The notes under the pieces were generated by a model, which saw nothing but the letters and a program-made list of their open reading frames with translations, searched no databases and had not been told where the DNA came from. A DNA stretch of 22,500 bases from Mesostigma viride (Eukaryota > Streptophyta > Mesostigmatophyceae > Mesostigmatales > Mesostigmataceae). The stretch is from assembly GCA_009746045.1 (NCBI GenBank), contig RPFO01000022.1:2273680-2296179 (forward strand), given 5' to 3'. Of the stretch, positions 18,675-22,500 are shown piece by piece (position 1 is the stretch's first letter; each line of letters starts with the position of its first letter). A program made the translations under genes and the position numbers.

Positions 18675-19607
18675 ACCCGCATGAAAGACACGTTTTTCAT
18701 TTTTCGCTAAACACACGGGCATGAAAAAACGTGTGCTACCATGCAATCGCTACAAACCTGAAAATGAAATTGCCAGTATTTCATATCCAGGACAGGTGGG
18801 AGCTGGAAAAGAGATCAACAGAGTTTTTTTAAAAAAAAGAAAATAGAGCTTCATGTTGTAATCTCTACAACGATGGGGTGACATATTGACAAGGGTGCCC
18901 GCTCCCGGTTATGGCTCTCACATTGTCCCTCTGGTTTGTCATAGCCAGAGTAACAGTCGCAAGCTACTGCAGGCATTCTAAGGTGCATGATACCCTGGAT
19001 CTCGAGATAGTCTCCCCAGATGCTTGACCAATTGAAGCAATCCAGTGTCATTCGGAAGCATCCTTCTAAATCTATCCTCAAAGAAGGGGTCCAACAAAGC
19101 GCAACGTCACCAGCAGCGTTACCTCAAATAAGTTCTCGGTCGCAACACGAATCCCTGGACGATACAGCCCGCCAGCAATTCAAGCGTGAAAAAAATTGCC
19201 GTGAGGCGATCGAGAACCTCGATTCTGTGGAATCGCTCGTCTTCTCGGACGATGGTCTCGTAGTTTAACATGGCCATGCAGGTAGTGTTGATCAGAATAA
19301 CTGCGAGCGAGAGACCATAAAAAAGGGGAGTATACGTCCATCGACGAAGGAAATTCCGAAGCTTGCTTTCTGTGCCAAACAGCCACAAAGAACGGCCCTC
19401 TAACAGAGGTGCGTGGCCTACGACGCTGACGAGGCTGGTCAAAAAGTCCAACAGCCATGTGCGTCTTGATTTCACGGTATAGACTGGAGCCGGCGTGGCA
19501 CGGATTTTCGCCCACCCATCAGCTGGGCGTTTCGGTGACAGAGCCGCTGGCGCGACCTTGCTCGTCTTGGTAGCTAGGCCTGCAAACCCCGACAAACGAG
19601 CTGCCAT
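5061..19607 (-). CDS. Four-domain voltage-gated cation channel alpha subunit (Cav/Nav/NALCN superfamily), 7 exons
   Basis: The joined exons encode about 2931 residues, assuming one base is removed near 10725-10733 in exon 6. The protein should be a plasma-membrane or flagellar-type pore-forming subunit that passes cations on depolarisation. Domain I spans residues ~95-375, II ~443-680, III ~1832-2115 and IV ~2165-2410. Each domain has S1-S6, and the S4 segments carry arginine or lysine every third residue, e.g. RAFRALRPLRSLRFFR in domain I and RLFRVARLLRLIR in domain IV. Pore loops read TLSLDGW, LTGDNW, STFKW and ANGDQW, giving filter residues D333, D635, K2060 and D2344. The I-II linker is short (~65 residues) and the II-III linker is ~1130 residues. 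A Cav-type EF-hand segment (WTTLDPEATGMIP) follows IVS6. The long acidic and Ser/Gly-rich C-tail ends at TGA 5061-5063. Family membership is near certain. Ion selectivity is not: the single lysine recalls NALCN (EEKE) rather than the EEEE of calcium channels. Confidence 0.92.
8463..8630. repeat. 24-bp direct repeat pair in intron 6
   Basis: 8463-8486 and 8607-8630 match at 23 of 24 positions (core CTAGCAGAACAGGGTGGA), 144 bp apart. Confidence 0.85.
8648..8670 (-). repeat. Relic of the exon 6 end and donor
   Basis: On the sense strand GTGGACAAG|GTGGGC mirrors the real ATGGACAAG|GTGGGC at 8930-8943. It lies on the far side of the minisatellite, so exon-end copies bracket the array on both sides, as in intron 5. 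Confidence 0.6.
8713..8934. repeat. 9-bp minisatellite in intron 6
   Basis: Units of CCCACCCCG (+ strand) with substitutions, about 24 copies, starting directly at the exon 6 donor. On the sense strand the unit GGGGTGGGC contains the donor hexamer GTGGGC. Reading through it gives an artefactual Val-Gly-Gly repeat, which should not be annotated as protein. Confidence 0.93.
8935..13036 (-). CDS. Exon 6: domain II S3-S6, II-III linker, domain III S1
   Basis: 4102 bases, residues 503-1869 after correcting one surplus base. S3 is KFDFFLVIMSLLAFAVDAL, and S4 is RVFRLLRLVRVLGRFKR. The pore reads FYVLTGDNWSAVMYD with Asp635 (12638-12640). S6 is MITTYVVLNLYVAIILENF. The linker starts with a basic helix (KVKEKERIQRRARALAARR) and becomes Gly/Ser/Pro-rich, low-complexity and presumably disordered. 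Domain III S1 is FDHFIMACIFVSTALLTL. The frame ends at 10451 in one register and resumes in another that is open only from 10770 downward. The switch must therefore lie within 10451-10770, and I place it at the C run 10725-10733. The donor is GACAAG|GTGGGC. Confidence 0.86.
13382..13600 (-). repeat. Diverged relic copies of the exon 5 end
   Basis: The segment 13382-13411 matches the exon 5/intron 5 boundary at about 28 of 30 positions and would still read MQYLK|VRG against the real MHYLK|VRG. Progressively weaker copies follow at about 13411-13432, 13436-13460, 13494-13523 and 13545-13575. They form the old distal edge of the array. Confidence 0.75.
13630..14308. repeat. 25-bp tandem array of donor-like units (~27 copies)
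   Basis: The unit is about 25 bp, with occasional 24-bp variants that have one C fewer. On the + strand each copy contains CCTCACCTTG, i.e. CAAG|GTGAGG on the gene's sense strand, identical to the core of the real exon 5 donor. I count 27 copies of CCTCACCTTG between 13630 and 14284, plus the real site at 14303-14312. Two copies (near 13689 and 13885) have a variant interior GCAAAACCC. Confidence 0.95.
14309..14695 (-). CDS. Exon 5: I-II linker and domain II S1-S2
   Basis: 129 codons, residues 374-502, both boundaries phase 0. VIMESFAKVRREQ completes the cytoplasmic end of IS6. The short charged linker contains EEDQKEAERELARGEWIF, which loosely resembles the beta-subunit interaction helix of calcium channels; I would not claim beta binding from this. 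S1 is WGMTGIVVINTVTLSLE and S2 is RVEIMFTSIFVLEMLIKML with the conserved E and K. The donor is CTCAAG|GTGAGG. Confidence 0.9.
14736..14763. repeat. 28-base G run (C run in sense) in intron 4
   Basis: Uninterrupted G homopolymer on the + strand, ending 40 bases from the intron 4 acceptor. Its length may be inaccurate in the assembly. Confidence 0.9.
14987..15094. repeat. 41-bp direct repeat, 67-bp spacing
   Basis: 14987-15027 and 15054-15094 are identical over 41 bases (start GCGCATGGTAGAGG, end CCCATAGTGCAC). They lie in intron 4. Confidence 0.9.
15179..15337. repeat. 40-bp tandem repeat, four copies
   Basis: The unit contains GTGATTGATAGA and AACCAGCATA. The four copies differ at a few sites. 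It lies in intron 4. Because 40 is not a multiple of three, its apparent translations in several frames carry no meaning. Confidence 0.93.
15516..15564 (-). CDS. Exon 4: domain I S6 micro-exon (49 bp)
   Basis: Only 49 bases. It completes Val357 and encodes AVVIFLSWFALKLFVA (residues 358-373). Joined to its neighbours this gives IYFV-AVVIFLSWFALKLFVA-VIMESF, the correct length for S6 compared with calcium-channel IS6. The acceptor is CTGCAG|GGCC and the donor GTGGCG|GTGAGT. The exon is found only by homology plus phase, so automated gene models may miss it. Confidence 0.88.
15565..16047 (-). other. Intron 3 (483 bp, phase 2) with exon-3 relics
   Basis: Donor GTACGT at 16047; acceptor GTCCCTGCAG ending at 15565. 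Two degraded repeats of the exon 3 end lie at 15922-15977 and 15841-15871, spaced about 106-113 bp apart. The remainder (15600-15840) holds nothing recognisable. Confidence 0.85.
15841..15977 (-). repeat. Two relic copies of the exon 3 end in intron 3
   Basis: 15922-15977 matches the real exon 3 end (16036-16090) with 5 substitutions and one inserted base in about 54 positions. It still reads QESEYLSLTAISFV against QESEYLFSTAIYFV. The inserted base changes the donor from GTACGT to GTTACG. 15841-15871 is a shorter copy with about 5 differences in 31. Confidence 0.85.
16048..16446 (-). CDS. Exon 3: domain I S5, pore loop, start of S6
   Basis: Encodes residues 225-356 plus two bases of codon 357. 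S5 is SVRLLADVVTFLVFVFIMFG. The turret contains four cysteines after the RRC motif region. The pore reads NFDNFGSASLSLVRTLSLDGW and aligns without gaps to the calcium-channel domain I pore, with Asp333 (16119-16121) at the filter position. The end is ESEYLFSTAIYFV with donor TTTGT|GTACGT. Confidence 0.9.
16449..16800. repeat. Long purine-rich tract (pyrimidine-rich in sense) in intron 2
   Basis: About 350 bases almost entirely G and A on the + strand, starting within two bases of the intron 2 acceptor. On the transcript it is a giant polypyrimidine tract. Confidence 0.9.
17475..17700 (-). repeat. Two relic copies of the exon 2 end in intron 2
   Basis: The copy at about 17475-17540 aligns gap-free over 65 bases with the exon 2 end plus the intron start, at about 47 of 65 identical. 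The copy at 17620-17700 reads MRLFRSSRAVLESS against the real LRFFRGIRAILESL. Both relics have lost the GTGAGT donor. Confidence 0.7.
17763..17948 (-). CDS. Exon 2: domain I S3-S4
   Basis: Completes Arg162 and encodes residues 163-223 plus two bases of Gln224. S3 begins DPWNQLDFVVIVSM. S4 is RAFRALRPLRSLRFFR, with six arginines, followed by GIRAILESL. The acceptor is CCCCAG|GGACC and the donor CTCCA|GTGAGT. Both phases are 2, matching the neighbouring exons. Confidence 0.9.
17949..19122 (-). other. Intron 1 (1174 bp, phase 2)
   Basis: Donor GTAACG at 19122 and acceptor CTGCCCCAG ending at 17949. Splicing restores the family signature YLR-DPWNQLDF. The intron contains a tetranucleotide array (18600-18674), a run of 17 C on the sense strand 72 bases before the acceptor (18021-18037), and a G-rich (+ strand) stretch from 17990 to 18120. 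No coding potential is seen. Confidence 0.85.
18600..18674. repeat. (CCTG)n microsatellite in intron 1
   Basis: About 18 units of GCCT/CCTG. Artefactual frames read Gly-Arg-Gln-Ala repeats on one strand and Leu-Pro-Ala-Cys on the other. Confidence 0.96.
19123..19607 (-). CDS. Exon 1: N-terminus and domain I S1-S2
   Basis: Encodes residues 1-161 plus two bases of codon 162. The ATG (19605-19607) is the first in frame after a TGA located 12 bases upstream. The pre-S1 segment LLEGRSLWLF plus FLRRW is typical of the superfamily. S1 is YGLSLAVILINTTCMAML. S2 is LDRLTAIFFTLELLAG, where the usual lysine four residues after the glutamate is replaced by glycine. The donor is TTTGAG|GTAACG, phase 2. 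Base composition is clearly less GC-rich than in the later exons. Confidence 0.88.
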
Positions 19608-19628
19608 CAGACTGCCTGATCACGCTGG

Positions 19629-19657
19629 CCTTTTATACGGCGGCAGCTCTGCACGTG
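19629..19657 (-). promoter_or_regulatory. TATA box and G-box of the channel gene
   Basis: On the sense strand, TATAAAAGG occupies 19637-19629 and CACGTG occupies 19657-19652, 15 bases further upstream. The TATA box is only ~22 bases from the ATG at 19607. This is a clear core-promoter candidate by position and sequence. The spacing implies almost no 5' leader if transcription starts at the usual 25-30 bases. Confidence 0.5.
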
Positions 19658-20373
19658 GCTAAACGGCAGGAGGCCGGGAGTGAAGCTTGAGAATTCCAAC
19701 CAAGACGGGGCAACGTAAGCAGAATCCCATTCGAGCATTTCTGAATACTTTGGCAAGCAGGCCTCCACGTACTGTCTGTCCATCCCTAATCATGCACGTC
19801 CTACTCTTTTGTACCCTACGGTAGCGTGTTATTCTTGCGTAGTCATCCCTGATGGTCATGTCATTTAGAATCCCATGGCTGTTGTCGAGGTGCAATGACA
19901 TTCTTTCGACAATCTAGCTAACGGCTTCCATTATTGGCGCACTCTTCCTCGCGTGGCCGGTGCAAGAGCAAGCAGAGTGGGTAGTGTAGGAGTAGGTAAT
20001 GTCCAAATAAAAGGCGTGGGCTCGCGCGGCCAAGTCCTCCCTTCCTGAACGTGCAAATTTATTAACGTGAGACCTTCGCTACGGTAAACTCGGCAACGCA
20101 AAGTTATTAATTACTCGCGGATATCGCGGTTGTGGGAGAGGTTCGGAGTACATAGATTCCCGGCCCTCGGCCACTACTGTATAGACTCTCTGTTGCGGCG
20201 TGGGAGACAACTGACTAGATTCCGATTCCCAAATATACACCAAGCCGCCAAAGGTGGTGTTGCCACATGTGCAGTCGTTAACATTTCCGCACGAGATGAT
20301 CACAACACGAACAGTTCACATTGGTGCTAACTACGGCCAAAACTCAGCCTTAATACGGTTTCATGTATTATGG

Positions 20374-20408
20374 CGTCAGTCAGTTAGTTAGTCAGTCAGT
20401 CAGTCAGG
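20374..20408. repeat. (CAGT)n short microsatellite
   Basis: About eight CAGT/TAGT units, degenerate at the left. Confidence 0.85.
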
Positions 20409-20457
20409 TCTGGTCCACACGGACAAAAATTCAGGAACAACCCGCCAGTCATCAGTT

Positions 20458-20482
20458 CGTTGAGTTGAGTTGAGTTGAGTTT
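20458..20482. repeat. (GAGTT)n short repeat
   Basis: Four to five pentanucleotide units ending in GAGTTTATT. Confidence 0.85.
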
Positions 20483-22500
20483 ATTCCCGCGCCGGTGGCA
20501 GCCTGTCGGGGAACTGAAAACCTCTCTGCGCTGGTCGGCTTACGATTACAGATAGTACAGTGTGTCACGCCTTAAGTTGGGTTCACGTTGGGTCGACTCG
20601 GCGCGGCGAATATTTTCCGCGCCAAAAAAATTCCGCGGTACCCCTCCGTACCGTGAAAAGTGGGTGCACGGTGCGCGCACCCCTTGCGGAAGTGGCCATG
20701 GCGACTGCTTTTACACGAAACGTGACAAATTGGCGCGCGGAAGGCAGAAAACATGCTCGATTGTTGGAGAAGATTAGTTACTGATTCCACTTTATGGTGG
20801 GATGGTTGCGATCTGTAATGTCGCGGGCTTTTTTTCTTTACCATCGGCAGGGGGGGTCCGACCTGAATTTCTGTCGGGATGAATCAAGTATAATGGATGC
20901 CTGCGCGTGTGATTGTCGATTGTTACCAGCTTTGATGGTCGTAAGGGAAGCTAGTTTAATGATGTTTCTAAATCCGTAAATTTCCCGCTGCTTCTATTTA
21001 CCTTTCCCGTCATTTTGCGGTAAGATAACATTAGGCCTGCGCGATGCGCGCCCGACCTCTCCATGAAAGGCTAGTGGCCTTTCTTGTGCGCCTGCTGGGC
21101 ACGAATAAACGACCGTTATGGTACGTTCTTGTATAAAACGTCTTAAGCTAGCGTTTTCCTGCTTTCTTGGCTCGTTAGACGTAAGCTTTTTGCCTTCTTT
21201 CCGGCCAGATGCTGCGATGAAGTTGCGGGTCCTGGCGCTGCATCGTTAGAATCCTGGATGTTTTTTAGCCAGTTCGTCTGTGACGTGGCTGGCTTGCTGC
21301 AGCGCGTGGCCCACAACCTGTCGGGAAGGTGTCATGCTTTTGTTTCCATGCTTCTCTGAAATATCTTTTGCGGTATAGACAGTTGTGTTCGAGGAAATTC
21401 ACGCGGTCTTCCTACTAAGCAGCGGCATCATTTCCCCAGACACTGACGAGCTGGCACCTGTCTCCTAAAGAAGTGGCTCGTGCTTGCTAGAAAGGAGGCA
21501 GTGTGCATTTTGCTGGACACAATGCGTTGGTGGCACATGCGTCAGGTAGGTTGTTCCAATGTTCTCTTCACCTTTCCCACTGAGTAAATGATAGCCTTTG
21601 TAATGCTAGCCACAGCTGCTAGCCACGGGTTGCTGGATAAGAACTCAGCTTATTTTCTCTTTATATACTGCGTGTGTGGTCCTCCATGTGTCCGGCTTTT
21701 TGGGCATTTTGGAAGAGGGTTTTTAATGTGTTGTTGGGTGGAACAACTTGGTTGTTGGCACAAAAGCACACATTATCAGCCTGAGATAGGCATTGCATAT
21801 GCTGCTCAGGCGTGTCGTCCTACCAGCCTTGTAGGTAGACTCGCAAGGTTGGCTGTGCCGATGGCGGGGTATGGTGTATGACGCACCGGGCATCCTCCTT
21901 ACATTCCGTGATCAAAGTGGGCATGTTCTTGGGTGTCTAGGGTGGCAAAACACATGTCATTTTGGCTCAGCACTAGCTCAATTCTCTTTTAGCGTCTACT
22001 CAGGTGGCATCACAGGAAAATCAATAACTTGAGCTACGCTTGTCAGAATGAGCTCAAACTTTGGGGTTGTGTTTCCCCCCACTCAGTGGAATTTCGAATG
22101 TATGGATGACCCAATTCGATGTGTTGATGATTTGATTTTTTTTTTTTGCTCAAAAAAAGTATCCGTTTCGCGGGGAAATGAATAACTCAAACAAATGTGA
22201 TTATTTTGGCCATGTGAATAGCCCAGATTTTTTAGAAGTGGGGGAACTTTGCAGGAATGTATGGGCAGGTCATTTGGATAAGTGGTTTGTCTCGGGCAAA
22301 ATATCTCATGAATAGCGTCTTTTTCTATTTTTAGCTCGCCACCGGTGCGTGGTTGGGGCTAGTACCCCCAACAAGTGGTGGTATGAATGTCCAAACATCA
22401 TATTTATGGTACTCAATCATCATTAGATGGTTCCCAAGTGCATTGGAATTGATATAGATTAAAGTCAGTTTTTCAGGCTTTTGGACGTGCGAGTCCCCTT

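Larger units (their letters stand above)
19660..22500. other. AT-richer right flank without a recognised gene
   Basis: The open frames present (the longest is about 97 codons, at 21588-21881 +) have no recognisable motif and no coding-like composition. A stretch at 20600-20990 is denser in GC-rich words such as GCGCCAAA (20619-20626) and TTTCCCGC (20981-20988), which match E2F-type sites. It might belong to the promoter of a gene outside the window. Confidence 0.5.

Noticed and set aside
21588-21881. 97-codon open frame as a gene
   Set aside because: No recognisable motif and no coding-like composition; such lengths occur by chance in this window.
1-22500. tRNA, rRNA or other structured RNA genes
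   Set aside because: I saw no cloverleaf or conserved rRNA segment on either strand by eye. A covariance-model search would be needed to exclude small ones.

Overview
This is nuclear DNA from a eukaryotic microbe, most likely a GC-rich alga or another protist. The evidence is a spliced gene with GT-AG introns, long microsatellites and a retrotransposon-like relic, with no operons or bacterial signals. I cannot name the lineage from the sequence.

One gene dominates. It lies on the minus strand, from the ATG at 19607 to the stop at 5061. I resolve seven exons and six introns whose phases agree throughout: exon 1 19123-19607, exon 2 17763-17948, exon 3 16048-16446, exon 4 15516-15564, exon 5 14309-14695, exon 6 8935-13036, exon 7 5061-8249. 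The product is about 2931 residues and is a four-domain, 24-transmembrane voltage-gated cation channel of the Cav/Nav/NALCN superfamily. It has four S1-S6 repeats, arginine-rich S4 segments, four pore loops, a very long low-complexity II-III linker and a Cav-type EF-hand region after the last S6. The four filter positions read Asp, Asp, Lys, Asp. A one-base discrepancy in exon 6, next to a run of nine C, must be resolved before the reading frame closes.

The introns are the most unusual part. At least four of the six (introns 2, 3, 5 and 6) contain degraded extra copies of the end of the preceding exon together with its 5' splice site, placed just downstream of the real donor. In intron 5 this has become an array of about 27 units of 25 bp, each carrying a donor-like CAAG|GTGAGG identical to the real donor core. 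In intron 6 it is a 9-bp minisatellite. The acceptor ends of most introns carry long C-rich tracts (sense strand). I read this as introns growing by repeated duplication of the exon/donor boundary.

Left flank: 1-1095 has no recognisable gene. A CATC array of about 790 bp spans 1096-1884. A frame-broken fragment resembling the ORF1 protein of a LINE-type retrotransposon lies at about 2169-3506 (+). It is followed by gene-free DNA with TTAA and AATG microsatellites up to the 3' end of the channel gene. Right flank: a TATA box and a G-box lie directly upstream of the channel ATG. From 19660 to 22500 the DNA is more AT-rich, with short simple repeats and no convincing gene.
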